A stretch of 64,000 bases of DNA. It comes from Pseudomonas promysalinigenes. Lineage in GTDB: Bacteria; Pseudomonadota; Gammaproteobacteria; Pseudomonadales; Pseudomonadaceae. The stretch is from the NCBI RefSeq assembly GCF_014269025.2, contig NZ_CP077094.1, positions 682,001 through 746,000 of the forward strand. The letters run 5' to 3'. The notes under the pieces were generated by a model. It worked only from the letters and a program-made list of their open reading frames with translations, was not told the DNA's origin and did not search any database. Shown piece after piece: positions 1-8,447 of this stretch; positions within the stretch are counted from its first letter, which is position 1, and the number at the start of each line of letters is the position of its first letter. A program made the translations under genes and the position numbers.

Positions 1-211
1 AACCTGCAGCAGCCAAGGCCATGTCGACAGGCATCTGGAAGGCAAAAATAGCCACCAGGATCGACAGGGCAAGGGTAATGCTGCCTGCCACGTGGCCTTT
101 GAGGCGGAACACGGCCAGGGCGAGGAAGAAGAACACGATAGGGATGACCGCCGCCAGCGCGGACAGGCCGAGACTACCAAGCGGGGTATAGAGTTGTTGC
201 CAGGTTTGCAT
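1..211 (-). CDS. lldP: L-lactate permease, N-terminal part (gene runs off the window)
   Basis: Only the first 70 codons are present, read leftward from an ATG at 211. The protein begins MQTWQQLYTPLGSLGLSALA and continues with two hydrophobic stretches (about residues 15-35 and 42-65), matching the N-terminus of LctP/LldP-family lactate permeases, inner-membrane proteins that import lactate. The divergent neighbour is an LldR-type regulator, the standard arrangement of the Pseudomonas lld locus; the lactate dehydrogenase genes would lie beyond the left edge. An AGGGG ribosome-binding site lies upstream and overlaps closely with a candidate Crc/Hfq motif. Identification is by sequence recognition plus context; the rest of the gene cannot be judged. 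Confidence 0.88.
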   Translation of the reverse strand, partial: MQTWQQLYTPLGSLGLSALAAVIPIVFFFLALAVFRLKGHVAGSITLALSILVAIFAFQMPVDMALAAAG

Positions 212-227
212 ATGGGGTGGCCCCTAA

Positions 228-235
228 TTGTTGTT
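228..235 (-). promoter_or_regulatory. Candidate Crc/Hfq CA motif before lldP
   Basis: On the minus strand this reads AACAACAA, an exact AANAANAA motif, followed at once by TTAGGGG, the presumed lldP Shine-Dalgarno, 17 nt before the ATG. In Pseudomonas, Hfq with Crc binds such motifs near translation starts of catabolic and transport genes to repress them. The motif is seen; its function here is inferred. Confidence 0.5.
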
Positions 236-256
236 GGTCAGGCACTGGCATTGGAT

Positions 257-273
257 AATTGGTAAGACCAATT
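257..273. promoter_or_regulatory. LldR operator in the lldP-lldR intergenic region
   Basis: The 17-bp sequence AATTGGTAAGACCAATT is a perfect palindrome around AAG. It has the AATTGG...CCAATT form known for LldR/LctR operators of the GntR/FadR type. It lies between divergent lldP and lldR, where one dimer could control the lactate operon and possibly lldR itself. Confidence 0.8.
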
Positions 274-466
274 TACAATGGCTGGTCGCTAGGTTAAAAG
301 CGCGGTTGGGGGTGTGTCAATTTGTCCCGTGTAAAACCTTGGTCGCGTGGCGATGAACGGCCGGCTGTTTCATTGCGAAAATCGTCGGCTGAGGCGTGCT
401 GGGGCGGCGCGGATCGGCGAGAATAGGCAGCCCGCTGAATAGGTCGGGGTTTGTGGAGAGCAAGTG

Positions 467-1234
467 ATGGTTTTTGATCAGGTTCGCCAACGGCGCCTGT
501 CCGACGATATCGTCGATCGGTTGGAAGGGATGATCCTTGAAGGCACGCTGACGTCTGGGCAGCGGTTGCCGGCCGAGCGCGTCCTGGCCGAACAGTTCGG
601 GGTGTCGCGCCCGTCACTGCGCGAGGCAATCCAGAAGCTGGTGGCCAAGGGGTTACTGGTCAGCCGCCAGGGCGGGGGCAATTACGTGGCGCAGGCCCTG
701 GGCTCGACGTTCAGCGACCCGCTGCTGCAGTTGCTCGAGCACAGCACCGAGGCGCAGCGCGACCTGCTGGAGTTTCGCCATACGCTGGAGGCGTCCTGTG
801 CCTATTACGCCGCCCAGCGCGCCACCGAGCCGGATCGGGCGCGGCTGAAGGAGGCGTTCGATACCTTGCAGGACTGCTATGCGCGGGCCGACGAGGCAAC
901 CCGTGCCGAAGAGGGCGCGGCCGATGCGCGTTTCCACCTGGCCATTGCCGAGGCTAGTCATAACGCGGTGTTGCTGCATACGATCAGAGGCTTGTTCGAC
1001 CTGCTCAAGCGCAATGTGGTGACCAACATTGGTGGCATGTACCAGCAGCGCACGGAAACACGCGACATGCTGATCAGCCAGCACCGCGAGTTGTATCAGG
1101 CGATCGTCGAGGGCAGGGCGGAGGATGCCCGGGAGGTGTCCAGCCGGCACATTCTGTATGTGCAGGAGGTGCTGGAAGAAGCGCAACACGAAGCGCAACG
1201 CGTGGCACGTGCGGAGCGGCGCAGCGGGCATTGA
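467..1234 (+). CDS. lldR: Lactate-responsive GntR/FCD transcriptional regulator
   Basis: A 255-residue regulator of the FadR subfamily. Residues about 5-75 form the winged helix-turn-helix, with the GntR signature LPAERVLAEQFGVSRPSLRE and the basic wing ending SRQGGGNYV. The C-terminal part is an all-helical FCD ligand domain with metal-type residues in RFHLAIAEASHN and SQHRELYQAI. It should repress the divergent lactate genes and release DNA when lactate binds. I chose the ATG at 467 because GGAGAG at 455-460 is well spaced for it; an in-frame GTG lies one codon earlier at 464. The name rests on family plus position beside lldP; the closely related PdhR is the alternative. Confidence 0.88.
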   Translation: MVFDQVRQRRLSDDIVDRLEGMILEGTLTSGQRLPAERVLAEQFGVSRPSLREAIQKLVAKGLLVSRQGGGNYVAQALGSTFSDPLLQLLEHSTEAQRDLLEFRHTLEASCAYYAAQRATEPDRARLKEAFDTLQDCYARADEATRAEEGAADARFHLAIAEASHNAVLLHTIRGLFDLLKRNVVTNIGGMYQQRTETRDMLISQHRELYQAIVEGRAEDAREVSSRHILYVQEVLEEAQHEAQRVARAERRSGH

Positions 1235-1245
1235 TGATTGTTCGG

Positions 1246-1382
1246 GGGTGAACCTGCTCCTACAGACAGTGCGCAGGTTCCAAGGCCCTGTGCTAATCCG
1301 TGAGGGGCCACAGCTAATGCGCAGATTTCAAGCTCCGTGCATACCCTGTGGCAGCGGGTTCACCCGCGAAGCGGTCGGGCCA
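1246..1382. repeat. REP-type palindrome elements downstream of lldR
   Basis: 1337-1382 carries the sequence GGGTTCACCCGCGAAGCGG flanked by CCTGTGGCAGC and GGGCC, an inverted copy of the P. putida REP pattern (CTTCGCGGGTAAACCCGCTCC plus TACAGG). A second degenerate half, GGGTGAACCTGCTCCTACAG, lies at 1246-1265 in the opposite orientation. The pair fills the gap between convergent lldR and smpB. Confidence 0.7.
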
Positions 1383-1395
1383 GGCTAGTGAAGAC

Positions 1396-1878
1396 TCACT
1401 CTTCCTTACCCTTGTTGCGCACTGCCCGCTGAAGCTCGCGGTTGGAGTCGCGTTCGCGCATGGTGTCGCGCTTGTCGAACTCCTTCTTACCCTTGCCCAG
1501 CGCGATCTCGCACTTGATCAGGTGCTTGCTCCAGTACAGCGCCAGGGCCACACAGGTGTAGCCCTTTTGCGCCACGGCGGCCTCCACGCGCTCCAGCTCG
1601 CGCTTGTTCAGCAGCAGCTTGCGGGTGCGGGTGGGGTCAGCGATGACGTGGGTGCTGGCGGTGGTCAGCGGGGTGATGTGGCTGCCGAACAGCCAGGCTT
1701 CGCCATCCTTGAGCAGCACGTAGCTGTCGGTCAGGTGCGCCTTGCCGGCCCGCAGGCTTTTTACTTCCCAACCGGACAGGACCAGCCCGGCCTCGAACTT
1801 GTGCTCGATGAAGTAATCGTGTCGCGCTTTCTTGTTTTGCGCGATGGTCCCGGTCGGATGTTTCTTTTGTTTAGCCAT
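1396..1878 (-). CDS. smpB: SsrA (tmRNA)-binding protein SmpB
   Basis: A 160-residue basic protein of the usual SmpB length. It binds tmRNA and brings it to stalled ribosomes for trans-translation. The N-terminus has the conserved [10 protein letters not shown] start of the oligonucleotide-binding barrel, then [17 protein letters not shown] and [15 protein letters not shown]. The C-terminal tail, [17 protein letters not shown], is the basic segment that folds into the mRNA channel. Divergent from ratA with 160 bp between starts. tmRNA itself is not in this window. Confidence 0.97.
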   Translation of the reverse strand: MAKQKKHPTGTIAQNKKARHDYFIEHKFEAGLVLSGWEVKSLRAGKAHLTDSYVLLKDGEAWLFGSHITPLTTASTHVIADPTRTRKLLLNKRELERVEAAVAQKGYTCVALALYWSKHLIKCEIALGKGKKEFDKRDTMRERDSNRELQRAVRNKGKEE

Positions 1879-2041
1879 AGGGGCGGCATTATAGGCAACT
1901 CATCGTGCGGTCGGCTACGGGATTTCGGTGTGCTTGAGCCACTGCAATGAATACCGGACAATACAAAGCCTGTTCTTTGTACAGAACCTGTTTTCGGCAC
2001 GCTGCGAAGCGCCGCCAACCAGCCTTGGAAGTGATGCCTGG

Positions 2042-2482
2042 ATGACTACCCATATTCAACGCTCCGCCCTGCTGCCGTACCCTGCCCAGGCGCTTTACGA
2101 TCTGGTCAACGATGTGGCCAGTTACCCTGAATTTCTACCTTGGTGCTCGGCCTCGACGGTGATCGAGGCCAGCGAGACTCACATGCGCGCCAAGCTGGAT
2201 GTGGCCAAGGGCGGCATCAGTCAGCACTTCGTCACCCGTAATGTGCTGGTGCCGGGCCAGTCCATCGAGATGAACCTGGAGGAGGGGCCGTTTACCCAGT
2301 TGCATGGCCTGTGGGTGTTCAAGCCGCTGGGTGATAAAGCCTGCAAGATCAGCCTGGACCTCACCTTCGATTACGCCGGCGCCCTGGTGCGCGCAACCCT
2401 GGGGCCGCTGTTCAATCAGGCAGCCAATACCCTGGTGGATGCGTTTTGCCAGCGTGCCAAAGAGCTCAATGCCAAAGGTTGA
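2042..2482 (+). CDS. ratA: RatA/Coq10-type START-domain protein
   Basis: A 146-residue SRPBCC/START-fold protein (YfjG/RatA family). The family members bind hydrophobic ligands such as ubiquinone; the E. coli protein was described as a toxin that blocks 70S assembly, and the Coq10-like role is the other current view. Visible hallmarks are the N-terminal YPAQALYDLVNDVASYPEFL segment, with the PWC that follows it, and the C-terminal amphipathic helix FNQAANTLVDAFCQRAKEL. The ATG at 2042 follows GGAAG at about 2027-2031 and gives the usual family length; an upstream in-frame start would add 38 residues with no family support. In many proteobacteria ratA is followed by rnfH, here as a relic overlapping its last codons. 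Confidence 0.87.
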   Translation: MTTHIQRSALLPYPAQALYDLVNDVASYPEFLPWCSASTVIEASETHMRAKLDVAKGGISQHFVTRNVLVPGQSIEMNLEEGPFTQLHGLWVFKPLGDKACKISLDLTFDYAGALVRATLGPLFNQAANTLVDAFCQRAKELNAKG

Positions 2483-2652
2483 GGTGGCCTACGCCACGGC
2501 CTGAGCGTCAGTAGCTGTTGGTGAGTGCCCCCCCCGCATGGGGCGACCGTGCGTGAAGCGTTGCATTGCTCGGGTATTGCCAGGCAGGTGCAAGGCCTGG
2601 ATGTCGAGCAGTGCCCAGTCGGTATTTTCGGCAAGCTGGTGGCAGTGCCCAC
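2469..2652 (+). pseudogene. rnfH: Decayed rnfH (UPF0125 family)
   Basis: The start ATG at 2469 overlaps the end of ratA, as rnfH usually does, and encodes MPKVEVAYATA, like RnfH VEVAYAL. The frame then stops at TGA 2502. Skipping the extra T restores ERQ in the next frame but meets TAG at 2512; a second shift gives GATVREALHCSGIARQVQ and then GLDVEQCPVGIFGKLVA, both clear RnfH segments. The family's C-terminal GDRVEIYRPL block is missing and replaced by a terminator. So there are at least two frameshifts, a stop and a 3' truncation. RnfH is a small ubiquitin-like-fold protein of unclear function. Seen directly; family match by recognition. Confidence 0.82.
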
Positions 2653-2654
2653 AC

Positions 2655-2690
2655 AACAAAAAGCCCGGACCATGATCCGGGCTTTTTGTT
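2655..2690. terminator. Bidirectional terminator between rnfH relic and bamE
   Basis: A perfect 15-bp inverted repeat, AACAAAAAGCCCGGA and TCCGGGCTTTTTGTT, around the loop CCATGA, with T-runs on both strands. It can end both ratA/rnfH and bamE transcripts. Confidence 0.92.
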
Positions 2691-2701
2691 GGAGCCGGCT
2701 T

Positions 2702-3235
2702 TTACTGCGGCGAAGTGTCCAGCGGCGCGGGTGTCGGGACCGGTGTGGTCTCGATGGTGTCGATTTCGCGCTGGATGGCTTCTTCCGTCGAGCCTGGCTT
2801 GGCCGGTTTTTCTTCCGGTTGCGGTGTGGCTTCCCCTGGCTGGGTAGCTGGGCTGACTGTGGTATTGCCGCTGCCACCAAGGATTTCCTGGTCGCGGCTC
2901 ACCCCTGGCATGAAGTCACCCGACAGGCTGACCAACTGGTCGCTGTCGTTGAAGAAGATGCTCATGCGTTCCTGCTGGCGCTGGCCGCCACCGGGTTGCA
3001 GGCTGTACAGATAATCCCAACGATTGGTGTTGAAAGTGTCCTGCAACAGCGGGTTACCCATGATAAACCTTACTTGCCGGCGGGTCATTCCCGGGCGCAA
3101 TTGGTCTATCATGTCCTGCGTGACGACATTGCCCTGCTGGATGTCGATTTTGTAAACCCCGGGAAACGAGCAACCGGCGAGTGCGAGCAGTCCCGCGAAG
3201 GCGAGGCTGTTTAGCAAGAGCTTGGTGTTTTGCAT
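2702..3235 (-). CDS. bamE: Outer-membrane assembly lipoprotein BamE/OmlA (SmpA)
   Basis: A 177-residue lipoprotein. The start at 3235 gives a signal peptide [22 protein letters not shown] with the lipobox LAGC; longer in-frame starts would spoil it. The SmpA/OmlA fold follows: [44 protein letters not shown]. It is a small subunit of the BAM complex in the periplasmic leaflet of the outer membrane. The C-terminal ~65 residues are a Pro/Glu/Thr-rich tail typical of Pseudomonas OmlA and absent from the shorter enterobacterial proteins. Divergent from fur, whose promoter region overlaps that of bamE, as is known for omlA-fur in Pseudomonas. Confidence 0.94.
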   Translation of the reverse strand: MQNTKLLLNSLAFAGLLALAGCSFPGVYKIDIQQGNVVTQDMIDQLRPGMTRRQVRFIMGNPLLQDTFNTNRWDYLYSLQPGGGQRQQERMSIFFNDSDQLVSLSGDFMPGVSRDQEILGGSGNTTVSPATQPGEATPQPEEKPAKPGSTEEAIQREIDTIETTPVPTPAPLDTSPQ

Positions 3236-3332
3236 CGGTGGGCGACTTCCACTATCTTGGCTGGACAACGTAAACACCGATCATACCCGTATTAAGAGAA
3301 GCTGCGAAGCAGCATCGGCGAGAAAGCTGACC

Positions 3333-3737
3333 ATGGTTGAAAATAGCGAACTGCGCAAAGCCGGTCTCAAGGTGACACTGCCTCGAGTCAAGATCCTTCA
3401 AATGCTCGACTCTGCCGAGCAACGTCACATGAGCGCCGAGGATGTCTACAAGGCGCTGATGGAGGCTGGCGAGGACGTCGGTCTGGCAACCGTGTATCGC
3501 GTACTGACCCAGTTCGAAGCAGCAGGACTGGTGGTGCGCCACAACTTCGACGGTGGCCACGCGGTGTTCGAACTGGCTGATGGCGGCCACCATGACCACA
3601 TGGTGAACGTTGATACCAGTGAAGTAATCGAGTTCATGGACGCAGAAATCGAACGTCGCCAGAGGGAGATCGTGGCCGAGCATGGCTACGAGCTGGTGGA
3701 CCATAACTTGGTCCTCTACGTGCGCAAGAAAAAGTAA
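3333..3737 (+). CDS. fur: Ferric uptake regulator Fur
   Basis: A 134-residue Fur protein. The winged helix (residues about 1-82) has LKVTLPRVKILQ and the recognition helix region VGLATVYRVLTQFEAAGLV; the dimerisation and metal domain has HAVFELADGGHHDHMVNVD with the His/Asp metal ligands, then EVIEFMDAEIERRQREI. There is no cysteine at all, so the structural Cys4 zinc site of E. coli Fur is missing, which is usual for Pseudomonas Fur. With Fe2+ it represses iron-uptake genes; likely targets in this window are the heme ABC operon and PrrF. The ATG at 3333 gives the standard length. Confidence 0.97.
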   Translation: MVENSELRKAGLKVTLPRVKILQMLDSAEQRHMSAEDVYKALMEAGEDVGLATVYRVLTQFEAAGLVVRHNFDGGHAVFELADGGHHDHMVNVDTSEVIEFMDAEIERRQREIVAEHGYELVDHNLVLYVRKKK

Positions 3738-3758
3738 CGATTTCTCCGTTACCAATAA

Positions 3759-3784
3759 CAAAGGCGACCTTCGGGTCGCCTTTG
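3759..3784 (+). terminator. fur terminator
   Basis: CAAAGGCGACC, loop TTCG, GGTCGCCTTTG, followed by a short T-rich stretch. It separates fur from convergent recN and may work on both strands. Confidence 0.85.
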
Positions 3785-3800
3785 TGCTTTCTGGGGTAAC

Positions 3801-5474
3801 TCAGGCTTTACCTGACACCACCATCTTGCGAGCGTGGGCGAGGGATTCCTTGGTCAGGTCGATGCCGCCCAGCATTCGAGCCACTTCCTCGACCCGTTCA
3901 CGTTTGCCCAGGCTGGTCACAGCCGTGTGGGTGGTGTCGCTGTTACGCACTTTGTGCACAAACAGATGGTGATGCCCTTGCGCGGCGACCTGTGGCAGGT
4001 GCGTCACGGTCAATACCTGGCCGCGCTCGCCCAGGCGGCGTAGCAACTGGCCGACGATTTCGGCAGTCGGGCCACCGATGCCGACGTCGACCTCATCGAA
4101 TACCAGGGTGGGGATGCGTGAGGTCTGCGCAGTGATCACCTGAATTGCCAGGCTGATCCGTGACAGCTCACCCCCGGAAGCCACCTTCGCCAGGGCCTTG
4201 AGCGGCTGCCCGGGGTTGGCGCTGACCAGCAGTTCGACCTGCTCCAGGCCATGGGCAGACAGCTCATCGCTTTCATTGGGGGTGAGTTCAATGCAGAACC
4301 GCCCGCCTGGCATGCCCAGGCGCTGGATTTCCTGCTCGACCGCAACTGCCAGCTGCTTGGCGGCCTGCTGGCGTAGAGCGCTCAGCTCCTGCGCCTTCTG
4401 TTTATAGTGCTGGGCAAAAGCGGCCAGCTCCTCGCCCAAGCGCTCGATGGACTCGTCACTGGCGTTCAAGCCCTCAAGTTCATCCATCAGTTGCTGCTGC
4501 AGCCGCGGCAGCTCGGTGGGGTGCACGCGGTGTTTGCGCGCCAGTGTATAGATGGTGTCTAGGCGCTCCTCCAGGGCTTGCAGGCGCATGGGGTCGGCAT
4601 CGAAATTGTCGAGGAAGCGGTTGAGCTCCCCCACAGCTTCTTCGACCTGGATTTGCGCGCTGGCGATCATGTTGGCCGCCTCGCTCAACGCGCGCGGCGC
4701 ATTGGTGGCGGCGCCCAGCCGGTTGAGGCTGGCGGTGAGGGCGCTGAGCACGTTGCCCGAATCGCTTTCGCTGCACTGGTCGATGACCTGGCGGCAGATG
4801 CCGAACAGGGCTTCGGCGTTGGTCAGGTTCTTGTGCTCCTGCTCCAGTTGCTCCAGTTCGTTTTCGCCCAGGCCGAGGTTGTCGAGCTCTTCCAGTTGGT
4901 AGCTGAGCAGTTGGTGGCGGGCGCGTTGTTCGTCGCCGGAGTTGCTCAGCCGTTCGAGCTCCAGGCGTGTCTGGTTCCAGCGCTTGGCGGCCAGCTGCAC
5001 CTGGCGGGAAAGGTCGACGGCGCCAGCGTATTCGTCCACCAGGCGGCGGTGGGTGTCAGTTTTGAGCAATGACTGGTGTTCGTGCTGGCTGTGGATGTCG
5101 ATCAGCAGCTCGCCCAGTGCCTTGAGGTCGCCAAGCGGGCAGGGCGTGCCGTTGATGTACCCGCGGCTGCGGCCTTCGGCGGTGATGACCCGGCGCAGGA
5201 TGCAAGGGCCGTCATTGGCCAGGTCGCGCTCTGCCAGCCAGGCATGGGCTTCGGGGATGTCCACCAGGTCGAATGTGGCCAGGATGTCTGCCTTGTCGGT
5301 GCCGGGGCGCACCACGCCGCTGTCGGCGCGGTCGCCCAGGGCCAGGCCGAGGGCGTCGAGCATGATCGATTTGCCAGCGCCGGTCTCGCCGGTGATGACC
5401 GACATGCCGCGGGCGATTTCGAGGTCGAGGTGTTCGACGATGGCGTAGTTGTGAATGGACAGGTGCACCAGCAT
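3801..5474 (-). CDS. recN: DNA repair protein RecN (SMC-like ATPase)
   Basis: A 557-residue RecN of normal length. The N-terminal Walker A is GETGAGKS (residues about 29-36) after [16 protein letters not shown]; the middle is a long coiled coil (about 150-360) with many Leu/Glu/Gln; the C-terminal half has the ABC signature [15 protein letters not shown] and Walker [15 protein letters not shown], then the H-loop [14 protein letters not shown]. RecN acts in recombinational repair of double-strand breaks, holding broken ends and sister chromatids together. A LexA box overlaps its promoter, so it should be SOS-induced. Confidence 0.97.
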   Translation of the reverse strand: MLVHLSIHNYAIVEHLDLEIARGMSVITGETGAGKSIMLDALGLALGDRADSGVVRPGTDKADILATFDLVDIPEAHAWLAERDLANDGPCILRRVITAEGRSRGYINGTPCPLGDLKALGELLIDIHSQHEHQSLLKTDTHRRLVDEYAGAVDLSRQVQLAAKRWNQTRLELERLSNSGDEQRARHQLLSYQLEELDNLGLGENELEQLEQEHKNLTNAEALFGICRQVIDQCSESDSGNVLSALTASLNRLGAATNAPRALSEAANMIASAQIQVEEAVGELNRFLDNFDADPMRLQALEERLDTIYTLARKHRVHPTELPRLQQQLMDELEGLNASDESIERLGEELAAFAQHYKQKAQELSALRQQAAKQLAVAVEQEIQRLGMPGGRFCIELTPNESDELSAHGLEQVELLVSANPGQPLKALAKVASGGELSRISLAIQVITAQTSRIPTLVFDEVDVGIGGPTAEIVGQLLRRLGERGQVLTVTHLPQVAAQGHHHLFVHKVRNSDTTHTAVTSLGKRERVEEVARMLGGIDLTKESLAHARKMVVSGKA

Positions 5475-5499
5475 GGTGGACGGCTCCCGAAGTTCAGGT

Positions 5500-5536
5500 C
5501 TGGTTATTTATACAGTACTTTTTTCAGACCTGCCAA
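5500..5536 (-). promoter_or_regulatory. recN promoter overlapped by a LexA (SOS) box
   Basis: 5500-5515 reads CTGGTTATTTATACAG, CTG-N10-CAG as in LexA boxes. On the minus strand a sigma70 promoter TTGGCA (5536-5531), 18-bp spacer, TATAAA (5512-5507) places the -10 inside the box, so LexA would block RNA polymerase. An outer inverted repeat CAGGTCTG/CAGACCTG (5495-5502, 5525-5532) brackets the site. Confidence 0.82.
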
Positions 5537-5580
5537 TGCCCCTTGGCGGAAACTGTTGCGGCCGGCAAAAACCTGCTTGC

Positions 5581-5610
5581 CCCTTGAAGCTGGTTTTTCC
5601 GGCCCCATAT
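5581..5610 (+). promoter_or_regulatory. Sigma32 heat-shock promoter of grpE
   Basis: CCCTTGAA at 5581-5588, a 14-bp spacer, then CCCCATAT at 5603-5610 followed by A: a near-consensus RpoH promoter (CTTGAA, 13-15 bp, CCCCATNT), about 55 bp before grpE. Confidence 0.85.
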
Positions 5611-5667
5611 AGCCCGCAGACACGGCGAGCTTTGCTCGTACAACAGAAATTGCGGAGGAGAGAACCC

Positions 5668-6222
5668 ATGGCTGACGAACAGCTGAATGAAAAAGACCTT
5701 AATGCCGAAGAGGCTGGTGCAGTGGATAACGGCGCCCGCGTTCAGGAGCTCGAGGAGCAGCTGGCCGCCGCCAAGGATCAGTCCCTGCGTGTTGCTGCCG
5801 AAGCGCAGAACAGCATTCGCCGCGCCGAGCAGGAGGTCGACAAGGCGCGCAAGTTCGCCCTCGAGAAGTTCTCGGGCGACCTGCTGCCGGTGATCGACAG
5901 CCTGGAAATGGCTTTGACCCACCTCGACCCTGAGGATGAGCAAGTCAAGAATACCCGTGAAGGCGTCGAGCTGACCCTGAAGATGTTCCAGGACACCCTC
6001 AAGCGCTACAACCTCGAAGCCATCGACCCGCACGGCCAGCCATTCAACGCTGAGCACCACCAGGCCATGGCCATGCAGGAGAGCGCGGACGTTGAGCCTA
6101 ACAGCGTACTCAACGTGTTCCAGAAGGGTTACCTGCTCAACGGCCGCCTGCTGCGCCCTGCCATGGTGGTGGTGAGCAAGGCCCCGGCAGCCGCGCAACC
6201 TTCTATCGATGAGAAGGCTTGA
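5668..6222 (+). CDS. grpE: Nucleotide exchange factor GrpE
   Basis: A 184-residue GrpE. An acidic N-terminus leads into a coiled coil (about 20-85, [20 protein letters not shown] and onward) that forms the dimer stalk, then the beta-wing domain with [28 protein letters not shown] and the conserved [18 protein letters not shown]. It releases ADP from DnaK. The ATG at 5668 follows a strong GGAGGAGAG site. It heads grpE-dnaK-dnaJ, with a sigma32 promoter upstream and a second one at its stop codon. Confidence 0.97.
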   Translation: MADEQLNEKDLNAEEAGAVDNGARVQELEEQLAAAKDQSLRVAAEAQNSIRRAEQEVDKARKFALEKFSGDLLPVIDSLEMALTHLDPEDEQVKNTREGVELTLKMFQDTLKRYNLEAIDPHGQPFNAEHHQAMAMQESADVEPNSVLNVFQKGYLLNGRLLRPAMVVVSKAPAAAQPSIDEKA

Positions 6223-6246
6223 AATCTTTCCGGGCATCCCCATTTA
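6218..6246 (+). promoter_or_regulatory. Sigma32 promoter of dnaK, overlapping the grpE stop
   Basis: CTTGAA (6218-6223), 14-bp spacer, CCCCATTTA (6238-6246). The -35 overlaps the grpE stop codon and the start site would fall about 70 bp before dnaK, letting dnaK be made above the grpE level. Confidence 0.85.
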
Positions 6247-6324
6247 AGTGTCAAGCACTCAAGTATTACCACAGTTGGCTAGAAACAGCCGCTGCTGAAA
6301 AATTCAAGTTTCGGGAGAGTTAAC

Positions 6325-8250
6325 ATGGGCAAAATCATCGGTATCGACCTGGGGACCACCAACTCGTGCGTCTCCATTCTGGAAAACGGTAACGTCAAGG
6401 TCATCGAAAACGCCGAAGGTGCGCGTACTACCCCTTCGATCGTGGCCTACGCCAACGACGGCGAAATCCTGGTAGGTCAGTCGGCCAAGCGTCAGGCTGT
6501 CACCAACCCGCACAACACCCTGTTCGCAGTGAAGCGCCTGATTGGCCGCCGCTTCGAAGAAGATGTCGTGCAAAAAGACATCAAGCTGGTTCCCTACAAG
6601 ATCGTCAAAGCCGGCAACGGCGACGCCTGGGTTGAAGCCAGCGGCAAAGAAATGGCTCCGCCGCAGATCAGCGCCGAAGTCCTGAAGAAAATGAAGAAGA
6701 CCGCCGAAGACTACCTCGGCGAGCCTGTCACCGAAGCGGTCATCACCGTTCCGGCCTACTTCAACGACAGCCAGCGTCAGGCCACCAAAGACGCCGGCCG
6801 TATCGCCGGTCTGGACGTAAAACGTATCATCAACGAGCCGACCGCTGCTGCGCTGGCTTACGGCATGGACAAGGCCAAGGGCGACCATACCGTCATCGTT
6901 TATGACCTCGGTGGTGGTACCTTCGACGTTTCGGTCATCGAAATTGCCGAAGTCGACGGTGAGCACCAGTTCGAAGTACTGGCCACCAACGGCGACACCT
7001 TCCTCGGTGGTGAAGACTTCGACATGCGCTTGATCGACTACCTCGTCGACGAGTTCAAGAAAGAGTCGGGCATGGACCTGAAAAACGATCCACTGGCTCT
7101 GCAGCGCCTGAAAGAAGCCGCTGAAAAAGCCAAGATCGAGCTGTCCTCGGCTCAATCGACCGACGTCAACCTGCCGTACATCACTGCAGACGCAACCGGT
7201 CCTAAGCACCTGAACGTGAAGATCTCCCGCGCCAAGCTGGAGTCGCTGGTAGAAGACCTGGTCAACCGTACCATCGAGCCTTGCCGCATCGCGCTCAAGG
7301 ACGCCGGTATCGACGCCAGCAAGATCGACGACGTGATCCTGGTCGGTGGCCAGACCCGTATGCCGATGGTGCAGAAGGCTGTTGCTGATTTCTTCGGTAA
7401 AGAAGCACGCAAGGACGTTAACCCCGACGAAGCCGTGGCCATGGGTGCTGCCATCCAGGGTGCTGTACTGGCGGGTGATGTGAAAGACGTGCTGCTGCTG
7501 GACGTCAGCCCGCTGACCCTGGGTATCGAAACCATGGGCGGTGTGATGACCCCGCTGATCGAGAAGAACACCACCATCCCGACCAAAAAGTCGCAGGTGT
7601 TCTCGACTGCCGACGACAACCAGGGCGCTGTGACCATTCACGTGCTGCAGGGTGAGCGTAAGCAGGCTGCGCAGAACAAGTCGCTGGGCAAGTTCGACCT
7701 GGCTGACATTCCGCCAGCACCGCGTGGTGTGCCGCAAATTGAAGTGACCTTCGACATCGACGCCAACGGCATTCTGCACGTTAGCGCCAAAGACAAGGCC
7801 ACCGGCAAGACCCAGTCGATCGTGATCAAGGCCAACTCCGGCCTGTCCGATGAAGAAATCGAGCGCATGGTGCGTGATGCCGAGGCCAACGCCGAGGAAG
7901 ACCGCAAGTTCGAAGAGCTGGCCGCTGCCCGTAACCAGGGTGATGCGCTGGTGCACTCGACTCGCAAGATGGTCGCTGATGCCGGTGACAAGGTCACCGC
8001 TGAAGAGAAGACCGCGATCGAAGCTGCTGTGGTTGCCCTGGAAGCCGCTGTCAAAGGCGACGACAAAGCTGCCATCGACGCCAAGGTCGAAGAGCTGTCC
8101 AAGGTCTCGGCCCCAGTTGCTCAGAAGATGTACGCCGAGCAACAAGCTGAGCAGCCTCAGGGCGGTGCACAGCAGCCAGAAGCTGAAGCCAAGCACGACG
8201 ACGTGGTTGACGCTGAGTTCGAAGAAGTCAAAGACGCCGACAAGAAGTAA
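6325..8250 (+). CDS. dnaK: Hsp70 chaperone DnaK
   Basis: A 641-residue Hsp70. The actin-like ATPase domain has the phosphate loops [12 protein letters not shown] and [12 protein letters not shown], the hinge [11 protein letters not shown] and adenosine motif [14 protein letters not shown]; the linker [13 protein letters not shown] precedes the substrate-binding beta domain and a helical lid; the acidic C-terminus ends near [12 protein letters not shown]. It binds exposed hydrophobic peptides in an ATP cycle driven by DnaJ and GrpE, encoded on either side. RBS GGGAGAG precedes the ATG. The long opposite-strand open frame is a codon-bias shadow. Confidence 0.99.
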   Translation: MGKIIGIDLGTTNSCVSILENGNVKVIENAEGARTTPSIVAYANDGEILVGQSAKRQAVTNPHNTLFAVKRLIGRRFEEDVVQKDIKLVPYKIVKAGNGDAWVEASGKEMAPPQISAEVLKKMKKTAEDYLGEPVTEAVITVPAYFNDSQRQATKDAGRIAGLDVKRIINEPTAAALAYGMDKAKGDHTVIVYDLGGGTFDVSVIEIAEVDGEHQFEVLATNGDTFLGGEDFDMRLIDYLVDEFKKESGMDLKNDPLALQRLKEAAEKAKIELSSAQSTDVNLPYITADATGPKHLNVKISRAKLESLVEDLVNRTIEPCRIALKDAGIDASKIDDVILVGGQTRMPMVQKAVADFFGKEARKDVNPDEAVAMGAAIQGAVLAGDVKDVLLLDVSPLTLGIETMGGVMTPLIEKNTTIPTKKSQVFSTADDNQGAVTIHVLQGERKQAAQNKSLGKFDLADIPPAPRGVPQIEVTFDIDANGILHVSAKDKATGKTQSIVIKANSGLSDEEIERMVRDAEANAEEDRKFEELAAARNQGDALVHSTRKMVADAGDKVTAEEKTAIEAAVVALEAAVKGDDKAAIDAKVEELSKVSAPVAQKMYAEQQAEQPQGGAQQPEAEAKHDDVVDAEFEEVKDADKK

Positions 8251-8273
8251 TTCTTGCAGGTTGTCGACCCGCT

Positions 8274-8330
8274 CACCGGCTTAGGCCGGTGAACTGGTAG
8301 GATGTCGCCGCGCGGGGGCTTGCTCCCGCG
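8274..8330 (+). repeat. Two GC-rich hairpins between dnaK and dnaJ
   Basis: CACCGGC-TTAG-GCCGGTG (8274-8291) and CGCGGG-GGCTTG-CTCCCGCG (8311-8330). Neither has a T-run, so they look like partial transcript-end or processing hairpins, the second being REP-like (GGGGGCTTGCTCCC). They may lower dnaJ expression relative to dnaK. Confidence 0.5.
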
Positions 8331-8447
8331 TTGGCGTATCTGGAATTCGAGATTTTTTACAGCGTTTGTCCGGGCCATCCGTGGCCTCTAGGCAGGCGCT
8401 GATGGCGCGGCGCAGATGCCGGACGCCCCAAAAGGTGCAAATGACCT

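Noticed and set aside
6304..8196. 630-residue open frame opposite dnaK
   Set aside because: A codon-bias shadow of high-GC dnaK; no recognisable domain. The same holds for the long frames opposite carB (11792-15091), infB (25136-27781), nusA (23615-25123) and pnp (29463-31757).
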